DNA of 35,356 nt. Origin: a virus. Position numbers and translations under genes: made by a program. The stretch lies in the IMG/VR virus record IMGVR_UViG_3300047546_001056, positions 1 through 35,356 of that record, one strand, 5' to 3'. Of the stretch, positions 14,859-20,733 are shown piece after piece. The notes under the pieces were generated by a model. That model was not told the origin of the DNA and did not search any database. It worked only from the letters and a program-made list of their open reading frames with translations. Position 1 is the first letter of the stretch; each line of letters starts with the position of its first letter.

Positions 14859-15597
14859 GGGTCACCTCTGCTGGTTGGTCTGTTTTCTCCCAAAACGGTT
14901 TGGCGGCTGGCTTGGGGACGGCCAGGCCGCGGGTAAGGGCTGCCATCGCTGTTTGGCGGGCCTCTGACGCGGTTTTGTGCGGCGCTTGCTGCCGGCGTAC
15001 CCAATTACGCCAGGTGGCCGTCCAATCGGTCTTTACGCCCTTTTGACCAGGTTGGGCTACCCAGTAGTCACGGAACCCCTCAAAAACGTCCCTGGGGTCC
15101 AATTCGGGCCTTTGCTGGCGACAAAAACCAATCCATTCATCCGACAACTGTGTGTCAGGGGCCAAGCGCGTCCCGCGCTGGCTCTCTCTCTTTGGTTTTA
15201 TGGTTAGTGGTTGTTGGTTATTGGTTAGTTGAACATCGGTTGAACACCCGTTCAACACCTGTTCAACATCCGTTGCGCTGTTGTGCTTCCGGCGTTCAGC
15301 GGATGCCCGACCGGCGTTAGATTTTTTCTCCAGGAATGCGCGGTACTCTTGGATTTCCTGGTCGCAGCGTGTGTGGTGCCAGCCGCTGTCAGCCAGCCAA
15401 AAAAACGATTCCAGCAACAGTTCCGTTTCTTCAACGGACGCGCCAATCTGAAAGGCCAACAGTTTGCTGTCGGGCTTCAGCGGTTTTTCTGTGTCGTAGT
15501 ACATCCACAACAGCCGTAGATAGGCCATTGTTTGGCTGTCAGTCAGCCTGGCGGTGGCTTTGATGAAGTCACCAATGTGATGTTGGTAATAGTGCAA
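14833..15597 (-). CDS. DUF1376 (YdaU-like) replication initiator-type protein
   Basis: The 254-residue protein opens HYYQHHIGDFIKATARLTDS followed by AYLRLLWMYYDTEKPL, the DUF1376 pattern: a winged-helix domain at the head of phage replication operons. The middle is polar and low in complexity. The C-terminal part (LSDEWIGFCRQQRPELDP...FRDYWVAQPGQKGVKTDWTATWRNWVRRQ) is typical of phage initiators of the O/DnaT-like type. I chose TTG at 15597 with AGAAAAGGGG six bases upstream. An in-frame GTG at 15618 has no ribosome site and would add seven residues. It probably binds the origin and recruits the P-like partner. Confidence 0.82.
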   Translation of the reverse strand: MHYYQHHIGDFIKATARLTDSQTMAYLRLLWMYYDTEKPLKPDSKLLAFQIGASVEETELLLESFFWLADSGWHHTRCDQEIQEYRAFLEKKSNAGRASAERRKHNSATDVEQVLNGCSTDVQLTNNQQPLTIKPKRESQRGTRLAPDTQLSDEWIGFCRQQRPELDPRDVFEGFRDYWVAQPGQKGVKTDWTATWRNWVRRQQAPHKTASEARQTAMAALTRGLAVPKPAAKPFWEKTDQPAEVTHVERKRLL

Positions 15598-15699
15598 TCC
15601 CGACCCCTTTTCTCCCACCCAAAAGGAAATCGCGGCAGGCGGGGTGGGTTCGCTTTTCGGACGGGTAATTAGGCCGTCCTAGCCGGATTCCAAACAATT

Positions 15700-15858
15700 C
15701 TAGCCCTTAAACCATTTCGGACGCAACGCCTTCAACTGCCACACCCGTGCCTGGGGAACCTTCGCGCCCCATTGGCTCACCGCGGCCCGCGTGATGCCTA
15801 GCAACTTCGCCAATGCACTTGCGGACCCCGCCAGTTTGATTGCCTGTTCTTTGTCCAT
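15700..15858 (-). CDS. Cro-like helix-turn-helix regulator (52 aa)
   Basis: The product starts MDKEQAIKLAGSASALAKLL and continues GITRAAVSQWGAKVPQARVW, then ends LKALRPKWFKG. The helix-turn-helix ASALAKLLGITRAAVSQWG closely follows the P22 Cro family (RAVAKALGISDAAVSQWK in P22 Cro). It is the first gene of the leftward block and faces the rightward operon across 158 bases holding both promoters and three operator-like dyads. It probably represses both. A second in-frame ATG lies one codon upstream (15861). The predicted transcription start falls at or within a few bases of these codons and no ribosome site exists, so translation may be leaderless. No CI-type gene is present. Confidence 0.85.
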   Translation of the reverse strand: MDKEQAIKLAGSASALAKLLGITRAAVSQWGAKVPQARVWQLKALRPKWFKG

Positions 15859-15864
15859 CATCGG

Positions 15865-15893
15865 ATGTTAAGCGGCCTTGCGATGTGTGTCAA
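15865..15893 (-). promoter_or_regulatory. Leftward early promoter (cro-replication operon)
   Basis: On the minus strand TTGACA (15893-15888), 17-base spacer, TAACAT (15870-15865). The -10 overlaps the dyad at 15868-15881. Counting seven bases from the -10 puts the start of transcription at about 15858, the A of the regulator's ATG. It is the analogue of lambda PR, since cro, O-like, P-like and nin-like genes follow. Confidence 0.85.
15868..15881. promoter_or_regulatory. Operator-like dyad in the leftward promoter
   Basis: TTAAGCGGCCTTGC, an imperfect match to TTAAGCnnGCTTAA. With its flank, the minus-strand string GCAAGGCCGCTTAACAT differs at only three central bases from GCAAGCGGGCTTAACAT in the rightward promoter. 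Binding would block the -10 box. Confidence 0.65.
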
Positions 15894-15914
15894 GCACCAC
15901 AATTCCCGACAAAG

Positions 15915-15928
15915 TTAAGGGGGCTTTA
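15915..15928. promoter_or_regulatory. Middle operator-like dyad between the divergent promoters
   Basis: TTAAGGGGGCTTTA, with five of six matches in each half to TTAAGC/GCTTAA. It lies between the two -35 boxes, 47 bases (centre to centre) from the leftward dyad and 36 from the rightward one. It could allow cooperative or looped binding. Confidence 0.55.
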
Positions 15929-15938
15929 CAAATAGTTG

Positions 15939-15967
15939 TTGACGCCAGGCGCAAGCGGGCTTAACAT
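15939..15967 (+). promoter_or_regulatory. Rightward early promoter with operator-like dyad
   Basis: TTGACG (15939-15944), 17-base spacer, TAACAT (15962-15967). The dyad GCAAGCGGGCTTAA at 15951-15964 overlaps the spacer and -10. The predicted start is near 15974, the A of an ATGCCCTAG. It drives the LPD29 gene and the rightward operon, as PL does in lambda. Confidence 0.85.
15951..15964. promoter_or_regulatory. Operator-like dyad in the rightward promoter
   Basis: GCAAGCGGGCTTAA contains the ten-base dyad AAGCGGGCTT (AAGC-GG-GCTT), with one half matching GCTTAA exactly. Its placement over spacer and -10 matches that at the other three promoters. Confidence 0.7.
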
Positions 15968-16016
15968 TCAGTCATGCCCTAGCGAATTGCACGGGGTCTT
16001 TTGAAAGGAAACAGAA

Positions 16017-16559
16017 ATGACCAAGCAATATCTTTCCTGCGCTGAAACCGCCAAGTTGGTTCGCGCCGCGCTCAAGGAATCCTTCCCTGGCGTCAAGTTC
16101 AGCGTCAAATCCAGCGTTTACAGCGGCGGCGCCAGCATCAATGTCAATTACACAAACGGCCCTTCTTACGAACAGGTCAAGGCTGTGGTTGGTGTGTTCG
16201 AAGGTGCGTACTTCGACGGCATGACCGATTACAAGGGCAGCAACTACAACACCTTGGATGGCCAGGAAGTTTCGTTCGGTGCTGACTTTATCTTCGTGAA
16301 CCGCAAGTTCACTGTTGCGTACCTAGAAGGTTTTGTCGTGTTGGCCGCCAGCCGGTTCGGCTATCCCAAGTTCAACGTGGTTGACAACGGATTCGGCGCC
16401 AGGATCGAAGGTTCTGATTACGAACAAGACCGCCGGATCATGCAACTGGCCAACGAATTCAGCATGGACGATGCAGCCGAAAGCGCCACGCTCAAGCGGG
16501 TGTCGTTCTTGGGTGACGATGGCTACGGGTACGGCGCTGTTGGCCGCCTGGCCGCATAA
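16017..16559 (+). CDS. LPD29-domain protein (180 aa)
   Basis: The first gene of the rightward operon. Residues 5-90 (LSCAETAKLVRAALKESFPG, then KFSVKSSVYSGGASINVNYT, FEGAYFDGMTDYKGS) match the LPD29 large-polyvalent-protein-associated domain found in phage and plasmid early genes, often next to anti-restriction functions. Residues 100-180 form a second, unrecognised part. There is a strong ribosome site (GAAAGGAAACAGAA). Its position right behind the early promoter suggests action at the start of infection. No enzymatic residues are evident. Confidence 0.8.
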   Translation: MTKQYLSCAETAKLVRAALKESFPGVKFSVKSSVYSGGASINVNYTNGPSYEQVKAVVGVFEGAYFDGMTDYKGSNYNTLDGQEVSFGADFIFVNRKFTVAYLEGFVVLAASRFGYPKFNVVDNGFGARIEGSDYEQDRRIMQLANEFSMDDAAESATLKRVSFLGDDGYGYGAVGRLAA

Positions 16560-16569
16560 GGGGACCGCC

Positions 16570-16668
16570 ATGAACCGCGAACCGACCGACACGGAAGTTC
16601 TGATCATGGCGCTGATCGCGGCGCCTGTGATCTACGTTTTGATTTGGCTTGCAATGGCCATCTTTTGA
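16570..16668 (+). CDS. Tiny single-span membrane protein (32 aa)
   Basis: Product starts MNREPTDTEVLIMALIAAPV, with a hydrophobic helix over residues 10-32 and a charged N terminus. Ribosome site AAGGGG lies five bases before ATG. It sits 10 bases after the LPD29 gene and 10 before the next. Function unknown. Confidence 0.65.
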   Translation: MNREPTDTEVLIMALIAAPVIYVLIWLAMAIF

Positions 16669-16678
16669 GGGGAACGAA

Positions 16679-16840
16679 ATGACCATCACCAAAGTTCATC
16701 GGGCCGGTCGCGTTTGGTACGCGGCCACGGTGGCTGGTGTGTACTTGGAACGCGCCAGCCTGGCGGAATTGCGCGAAGCAATCGCGGTGCGGGCCGGCTT
16801 TGCAAGAATTTTTGCGCCACCTGTTGACACAGCAAGTTAA
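16679..16840 (+). CDS. Hypothetical small protein (53 aa)
   Basis: Product starts MTITKVHRAGRVWYAATVAG and includes LERASLAELREAIAVRAGF, a likely beta hairpin plus helix. It has a good ribosome site (GAGGGGAACGAA). The last codons contain the -35 box of the second rightward promoter, so coding and promoter overlap. Function unknown. Confidence 0.68.
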   Translation: MTITKVHRAGRVWYAATVAGVYLERASLAELREAIAVRAGFARIFAPPVDTAS

Positions 16841-16853
16841 GCCCGCTTACAAT
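16824..16853 (+). promoter_or_regulatory. Second rightward promoter, duplicate of the early promoter
   Basis: TTGACA (16824-16829), 18-base spacer, TACAAT (16848-16853). The dyad TTAAGCCCGCTTAC (16837-16850) is the best copy in the genome. The predicted start is near 16860, again the A of an ATGCCCT, and the leader resembles that of the first promoter. Confidence 0.85.
16837..16850. promoter_or_regulatory. Operator-like dyad in the second rightward promoter
   Basis: TTAAGCCCGCTTAC matches the proposed palindrome TTAAGCnnGCTTAA at 11 of 12 specified positions and overlaps spacer and -10. Confidence 0.7.
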
Positions 16854-16859
16854 CAAACC

Positions 16860-16895
16860 ATGCCCTTACGGGTCTATCAAGAAAGGAAATTGTGA
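16860..16895 (+). other. Possible leaderless 11-codon upstream ORF
   Basis: ATG at 16860 lies at the predicted transcription start and encodes MPLRVYQERKL before TGA. That stop overlaps the next gene's ATG as TGATG, so a leaderless ribosome could feed into gene 16895-17101. The transcript of the first promoter starts with ATGCCCTAG at the equivalent place. Expression is unproven. Confidence 0.35.
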
Positions 16896-17101
16896 TGACT
16901 TCAACCACCGCCCCCGCAAACCAGGTCGCAACGTTTGTCAATTCTGACCTGGGTATTGCATCCACCGTGACCACTACCAAAAAAGGTTTTGCCGTCACGT
17001 TGCTGGACACCGATGCCGAAATGATTGTTGGCACCTACATCTACCCCACGGCCATGCTGGCCCAGGCCATCAACAAGGCCAAGGCTCTTGCAAATGTCTA
17101 A
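16895..17101 (+). CDS. Hypothetical small protein (68 aa)
   Basis: Product starts MTSTTAPANQVATFVNSDLG and continues STVTTTKKGFAVTLLDTDAE, predicted beta with a C-terminal helix (LAQAINKAKAL). It is the first gene behind the second rightward promoter. I chose ATG at 16895, with GAAAGGAAATTGTG upstream, over an in-frame GTG one codon earlier. Function unknown. Confidence 0.75.
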   Translation: MTSTTAPANQVATFVNSDLGIASTVTTTKKGFAVTLLDTDAEMIVGTYIYPTAMLAQAINKAKALANV

Positions 17102-17219
17102 CTGGCCCTTCCCGCCACCAGGGGGGCCGGTCCCCTGGACGCGCAAGCAACAACGCGAATACGAAGAAAAACAGCGGGACCAGTTGCCACCCGCGCCATT
17201 CTGCAAAGGTTCAACATGA
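17094..17219 (+). CDS. Hypothetical Pro-rich small protein (41 aa)
   Basis: Product starts MSNWPFPPPGGPVPWTRKQQ, then a charged helix and a Pro-rich end with one Cys. It overlaps the preceding gene by eight bases and the following gene by ATGA. The start lacks a strong ribosome site, consistent with translational coupling. Function unknown. Confidence 0.55.
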   Translation: MSNWPFPPPGGPVPWTRKQQREYEEKQRDQLPPAPFCKGST

Positions 17220-17542
17220 AAAAACCAATCCGCATTGACCTTGATGGTCCCTACTACCCCAAACCATCGTGCTTTCAGCGCGTGTGGAATGGGCTTGTCC
17301 TGGCCGTGTTGCTGGCTGGTGTTGTGTTGTGGCTCACCGGCTGCGGCACCACCACTACCAACGGCAGCCAGGAATTGGTGCTGGACAAAAACGTTCAGCC
17401 CATGTCCCGCAACGAAGTCGTTTCCGCCATTGGTGACTGCCAATCGCAAAACCTTCGCGCCGTGTTGATGTACGGCAAACGCAAAGTCAACGGTTACACC
17501 GCGGACGTTGTGATCGACGTTACCTGTGCCCCCAAATGGTGA
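17216..17542 (+). CDS. Putative phage lipoprotein (108 aa)
   Basis: Residues 25-40 are hydrophobic (LVLAVLLAGVVLWL) and run into LTGC at 40-43, a good lipobox, followed by a Gly/Thr linker. The mature part (about 65 residues) contains two further Cys and ends DVVIDVTCAPKW. The N-region is longer than usual (24 residues), so a single-span anchor is the alternative. An early lipoprotein could act in superinfection exclusion or envelope modification (inference). ATGA overlap with the preceding gene. Confidence 0.68.
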   Translation: MKKPIRIDLDGPYYPKPSCFQRVWNGLVLAVLLAGVVLWLTGCGTTTTNGSQELVLDKNVQPMSRNEVVSAIGDCQSQNLRAVLMYGKRKVNGYTADVVIDVTCAPKW

Positions 17543-17547
17543 TCGAC

Positions 17548-17742
17548 ATGAACATTGACCACATCCTGCAAGCCATCCAGGCCACCTGTGAAAACTACTA
17601 CGAACCCGGCGATCCGATGCGTTGGCCGTACCAGGTCGGAATGCTGGAAAGCAAATTGCGCGAAATGGCGTATCTGCTGACCAACGCACAGGAACGCATC
17701 AAAGACTTAGAAACCGAAATCATCGCACTGCAAAAGGACTGA
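17548..17742 (+). CDS. Hypothetical helical protein (64 aa)
   Basis: Product starts MNIDHILQAIQATCENYYEP and ends in a coiled coil (NAQERIKDLETEIIALQKD). I favour ATG at 17548 with GGTGA six bases upstream. An in-frame ATG at 17536 overlaps the preceding stop and would add four residues. Function unknown. Confidence 0.68.
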   Translation: MNIDHILQAIQATCENYYEPGDPMRWPYQVGMLESKLREMAYLLTNAQERIKDLETEIIALQKD

Positions 17743-17743
17743 C

Positions 17744-18325
17744 ATGGAAAACTTCGCCAAGATAGCCACCGCCCTGGTCAAAGCCCAAAAGGCTTTTGGC
17801 CCGGCCCTTAAATCATCCAGCAACCCGCATTTCCGCAGCAAGTATGCGGACCTGTCCGCGTGTGTTGAAGCGGTCATCGACGCGCTGAATGACAACGGCA
17901 TCGCCCTGACGCAACAGGTCCACGAATGCGACAACGGTGTGATCGTGGAAACCGTGTTCATTCACGAATCCGGCGCCACCATGTCATGCGGCCGGCTGCA
18001 CGTTCCCGCCACCAAACAGGATGCCCAGGGCTACGGCAGCGCGTTGACCTACGCCCGCCGATACAGCCTGATGGCCGCTTGCGGCATTGCACCTGAAGAT
18101 GATGACGGCAACGCTGCCAGCCGCCGCCCATCACCGCCACCCGCGCCCGCGGTTGACATTACGGATTTCTTGTCCGCCATCGAAGCATCGGCCACCAGTG
18201 ATGAATTGGCCAAACTGTTCCAGGACGCCATCAAGGCTTGCGGCCAGGACCAGGCAGCACAGGCAAAAGTGATTGCCGCCAAAAAAGCCCGCATTGAACG
18301 CGCCAAAAAGGAGAAAGCGCAATGA
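17744..18325 (+). CDS. erf: ERF-family single-strand annealing protein
   Basis: The 193-residue protein matches the ERF superfamily: ALVKAQKAFGPALKSSSNPH then FRSKYADLSACVEAVIDALN, and later KQDAQGYGSALTYARRYSLM followed by GIAPEDDDGN. P22 Erf anneals complementary single strands and circularises the incoming genome. The C-terminal Pro/Ala linker (about 127-138) leads to a helical tail, as in P22 Erf. The gene lies with a YqaJ exonuclease and an SSB-like protein, a full two-component recombinase set. Ribosome site AAAGGACTGAC. Confidence 0.92.
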   Translation: MENFAKIATALVKAQKAFGPALKSSSNPHFRSKYADLSACVEAVIDALNDNGIALTQQVHECDNGVIVETVFIHESGATMSCGRLHVPATKQDAQGYGSALTYARRYSLMAACGIAPEDDDGNAASRRPSPPPAPAVDITDFLSAIEASATSDELAKLFQDAIKACGQDQAAQAKVIAAKKARIERAKKEKAQ

Positions 18326-18588
18326 CATGGAGTAAATCAACGGTCAAGCCACGCGATCCTGACCACAACCCAATTCACGTTCTTTACTTGGCCGCAAAAA
18401 CAATTGTTGAAGGCAGCCGCAAGGCTTTCGCAAAAGCGGGCAAAGATTTTGACGCAAGCCAAGTGACCATGCCAATTTGGATGGACGGCAATCCGCCGAT
18501 GAAAATAACCATTGAAAGCGGACCATCAACTACTGCGGAATACGCAATTTTCAAAGCACAAACAGCGGATGCAAAGGAACAAAAATGA
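18322..18588 (+). CDS. Hypothetical protein between annealase and exonuclease (88 aa)
   Basis: An 88-residue protein, AT-richer than its neighbours, with an N-terminal helix (IHVLYLAAKTIVEGSRKAFAK) and a beta C-terminal half. It has an excellent ribosome site (AAGGAG) and ATGA overlaps on both sides, so it is co-translated with ERF and exonuclease. It may belong to the recombination complex. No family recognised. Confidence 0.7.
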   Translation: MTWSKSTVKPRDPDHNPIHVLYLAAKTIVEGSRKAFAKAGKDFDASQVTMPIWMDGNPPMKITIESGPSTTAEYAIFKAQTADAKEQK

Positions 18589-19208
18589 ACGAAATTGAAC
18601 AACGCACCGACGAATGGTTCGCCGCCCGCCTGGGCAAAGTCACCGCGTCCCGCGTGGCCGATGTGATGGCCAAAACCAAAACGGGTTACAGCGCCAGCCG
18701 CGACAACTACATGGCCCAACTGGTGGTTGAACGCATCACCGGCGAAAAGGCCGAATCGTTCACCAACGCCGCCATGCAGTGGGGAACCGACCAGGAACCG
18801 TTCGCCAGGGCCGCGTATGAGGCCGCCACGGGCGTTTTGGTGGACGAAGTGGGGTTTGCTCCTCACCCGACCATTGAAGGCGCTGGCGCGTCCCCTGATG
18901 GCCTGGTGGGCGATGATGGCCTGGTCGAAATCAAGTGCCCCAACACGGCCACGCAAATCGAAACGCTGCTGACTGGCGCCATCCCGTCCAAGTATGTGGC
19001 GCAAATGCAGTTCCAAATGGCTTGTACCGGCCGCGCCTGGTGTGATTTTGTGTCCTTTGATCCGCGAATGCCGACCAAAGCCCAAATGTTCGTCAAGCGC
19101 CTGGTTCGTGATGACGAATACATCGCCAACATGGAAGCGGAAATCCAAAAGTTCTTAGCCGAATTGGATGCCAAGGTCCAGCAACTTCAGAAAATCATCG
19201 GGGAATAA
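18585..19208 (+). CDS. YqaJ-family (lambda exonuclease-like) recombinase
   Basis: A 207-residue 5'-3' exonuclease of the PD-(D/E)xK fold. The start RTDEWFAARLGKVTASRVAD is the YqaJ signature. Catalytic residues are Glu71 (GTDQEP), Asp105 (GASPDGLV), Glu115 and Lys117 (VEIKCP). It then has a coiled tail. It resects double-stranded ends to create single strands for ERF annealing, important for recircularisation and concatemer formation. ATGA overlap with the preceding gene. Confidence 0.93.
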   Translation: MNEIEQRTDEWFAARLGKVTASRVADVMAKTKTGYSASRDNYMAQLVVERITGEKAESFTNAAMQWGTDQEPFARAAYEAATGVLVDEVGFAPHPTIEGAGASPDGLVGDDGLVEIKCPNTATQIETLLTGAIPSKYVAQMQFQMACTGRAWCDFVSFDPRMPTKAQMFVKRLVRDDEYIANMEAEIQKFLAELDAKVQQLQKIIGE

Positions 19209-19211
19209 ATC

Positions 19212-19493
19212 ATGGCAAAACTGCTCAACGAAATCACGGTCATCACCGGCACCTACACCAACAGCCAGGGCCAGCAAAAAAACCGGTATCAGCGGATCGG
19301 GTCAATCATTGAAACCAAAAACGGCCCCATGCTGAAAATTGATGTGGTTCCGCTGAAGGAAGGCGGATGGGACGGATGGGCCTATATCAACGAACCGCGG
19401 GAACGTGACGAAAACCAGCGCCAGCATCAACGCCAACAGCAACACCAGGGCAGCGGCTTTGATGACATAGCAGACGATTTACCAAACTTTTAA
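19212..19493 (+). CDS. SSB-like single-strand DNA-binding protein (putative)
   Basis: A 93-residue protein with a small beta domain (residues 5-60: ITVITGTYTNSQGQQKNRYQ, then PMLKIDVVPLKEGGWDGWAY), a Gln/His/Arg-rich linker, and an acidic, aromatic end (FDDIADDLPNF) reminiscent of the SSB C-terminal tip DDDIPF. It follows ERF and exonuclease, the usual place for a phage SSB. The fold call is by eye. Ribosome site GGGGAATAAATC. Confidence 0.6.
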   Translation: MAKLLNEITVITGTYTNSQGQQKNRYQRIGSIIETKNGPMLKIDVVPLKEGGWDGWAYINEPRERDENQRQHQRQQQHQGSGFDDIADDLPNF

Positions 19494-19501
19494 GGCCGGC
19501 C

Positions 19502-20014
19502 ATGCAGTTGGATTTCTTTGGTGATGCCGCGTCATACCTGACGCAACTGAAAGCCAACTGGCGGGCAACCATTGAAGGCGATGGCGGGCATTGCCCGTGC
19601 TGTGGCAAGTGGGGCAAGATAAGCCCCCAGGGTATGAACGAAACCCGCGCCCTGGCCCTTCTATGGCTGTCCCGCGCCCCTGCTGATGCGGACGGTTGGG
19701 TGGATGTTCCGCGTGTCGGCCCGCGATGGTTGCTGCGCGGCAAGACCCACACAACCCTTCAGCATTGGGGCTTTGTCGAACCAGGCGCCCACACCGACGA
19801 AACCAAAAAGTCGGACGGTGCCTGGCGCGTGACGGCAAAGGGATTGCATTTCATTTGCGGAACCATTACCGTTCCTCGTAAGGCATACATTTACAACAAT
19901 GTTGTCGAAGGATGGTCGGACGAATGCGTTTCGTTCAGAGATTGCTTTGGCCGCCATTTCAACTATGACGAAGTGATGGCCGACAATTTCAACCTGAATG
20001 CGATCAAACTTTGA
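19502..20014 (+). CDS. Conserved phage-type protein with CPCC zinc motif (170 aa)
   Basis: Near the N terminus HCPCCGKWGKI (residues 30-40) looks like a zinc knuckle. The middle (ALALLWLSRAPADADGWVDV, then LRGKTHTTLQHWGFVE) has the feel of a winged-helix domain, and the C-terminal part (VTAKGLHFI...VPRKAYIYNN) is beta. Comparable proteins occur in phage early regions, without known function. It may bind DNA, possibly as a regulator. Confidence 0.75.
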   Translation: MQLDFFGDAASYLTQLKANWRATIEGDGGHCPCCGKWGKISPQGMNETRALALLWLSRAPADADGWVDVPRVGPRWLLRGKTHTTLQHWGFVEPGAHTDETKKSDGAWRVTAKGLHFICGTITVPRKAYIYNNVVEGWSDECVSFRDCFGRHFNYDEVMADNFNLNAIKL

Positions 20015-20135
20015 ATGCCCGCCCTGTCATGGCGAATGCCGCCAGGGTAGGCTTTGCCCCAATCGACGGCCATTTGCGTGGCGTCAATTGTGGGCTGCGG
20101 TCATCCGACTAATTCGAAGTGTGGCGCGTCGATGA
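19998..20135 (+). CDS. Cys-rich 45-residue peptide overlapping the endolysin gene
   Basis: Starts MRSNFECPPCHGECRQGRLC, with Cys 7, 10, 14 and 20 forming a compact zinc-type cluster. A C-terminal amphipathic, Arg-rich helix follows (LWAAVIRLIRSVARR). The ATG lies within the end of the preceding gene; no strong ribosome site is visible, so coupling would be needed. Its last 35 bases overlap the 3' end of the endolysin gene on the other strand. The CPPC...CRQGR pattern resembles small phage proteins. Confidence 0.55.
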   Translation: MRSNFECPPCHGECRQGRLCPNRRPFAWRQLWAAVIRLIRSVARR

Positions 20136-20559
20136 ACGGCCGCTGATTCTGTTTGCGCTTAGTGTCAATGTAGTAGTTCATCGCGCCTTCCATCGTGCCG
20201 TTCCATTTGGTCAGGTCGGGCACATTCCAGGCCGCGCCCCATCGGATGGGCACTTTCAGTTCTTTGGCAGCCACCTTCATGGCCAGGGCAATGTCATCGT
20301 ACAGGTTCAGTTCCCAGGACGCACGATTGCCAATATAGGCCACCAGGTCCACGGCTTTGCCGGCCACATGGGTTCCGCCATCTTTGACTTGGCTGGCGCC
20401 AGTGGCGAATAAGCGTTCCTGTTCGGCCTGTGTTCGCAAACCACAGGTCACGCCAAAGTCCACCGTGGTGATTTCGATGGCGCGTTTGACCACATCAACC
20501 AGCCGCTGGTCCACCCCTTTGAGTTTGTCCAGCGAACGTTGCGACAGGCTGAACGTCAT
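20101..20559 (-). CDS. Endolysin, M15 (L-Ala-D-Glu type) peptidase
   Basis: The 152-residue lysin has the M15 peptidase motifs: FGVTCGLRTQAEQERLFATG, then THVAGKAVDL with zinc ligands His64 and Asp71, and DAPHFEL with His147 and catalytic Glu149. It cleaves peptide cross-bridges in peptidoglycan to lyse the cell. There is no signal peptide, so it depends on the holin encoded just upstream, whose stop overlaps this ATG as ATGA. It is the last gene of the leftward block. No Rz/Rz1 spanin pair is visible. Confidence 0.93.
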   Translation of the reverse strand: MTFSLSQRSLDKLKGVDQRLVDVVKRAIEITTVDFGVTCGLRTQAEQERLFATGASQVKDGGTHVAGKAVDLVAYIGNRASWELNLYDDIALAMKVAAKELKVPIRWGAAWNVPDLTKWNGTMEGAMNYYIDTKRKQNQRPFIDAPHFELVG

Positions 20560-20723
20560 TTGTCAGGCGTCAATGCACCGATCAAACCAGCCAGGCCAAG
20601 GCCGGCCGCAATGATGGCGTCAGACAGTCCAGGTGCCAACGGAACGCCCAGGGCGGTCAGCAACAGGGTTAGGCCGCGCCAAGTGGACGCTTCTTTCATT
20701 CGGGCAAGTAGGTACGATTTCAT
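20556..20723 (-). CDS. Small holin-like membrane protein (55 aa)
   Basis: Starts MKSYLLARMKEASTWRGLTL. Two hydrophobic helices follow (about 17-28 and 36-50) separated by a Pro/Gly turn, and it ends LTPDK. The STWRG motif before the first helix is common in small phage holins. The ribosome site GAAAGGAACACC is strong. It overlaps the endolysin start by four bases. Its job would be to permeabilise the inner membrane for the endolysin. Confidence 0.78.
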   Translation of the reverse strand: MKSYLLARMKEASTWRGLTLLLTALGVPLAPGLSDAIIAAGLGLAGLIGALTPDK

Positions 20724-20733
20724 GGTGTTCCTT

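Noticed and set aside
15659-15679. Inverted repeat GGACGG-9-CCGTCC between cro and the DUF1376 gene, a possible nut/boxB site
   Set aside because: The loop of nine bases does not resemble lambdoid boxB, no boxA was found, and no N-like protein is recognised. The rest of 15598-15699 shows nothing else.
20022-20047. Hairpin (CCCTG...CAGGG with inner GGCG/CGCC) between the convergent operons
   Set aside because: It could help end transcription from either side but has bulges and no T-run on either strand, and it lies in the 45-residue ORF.
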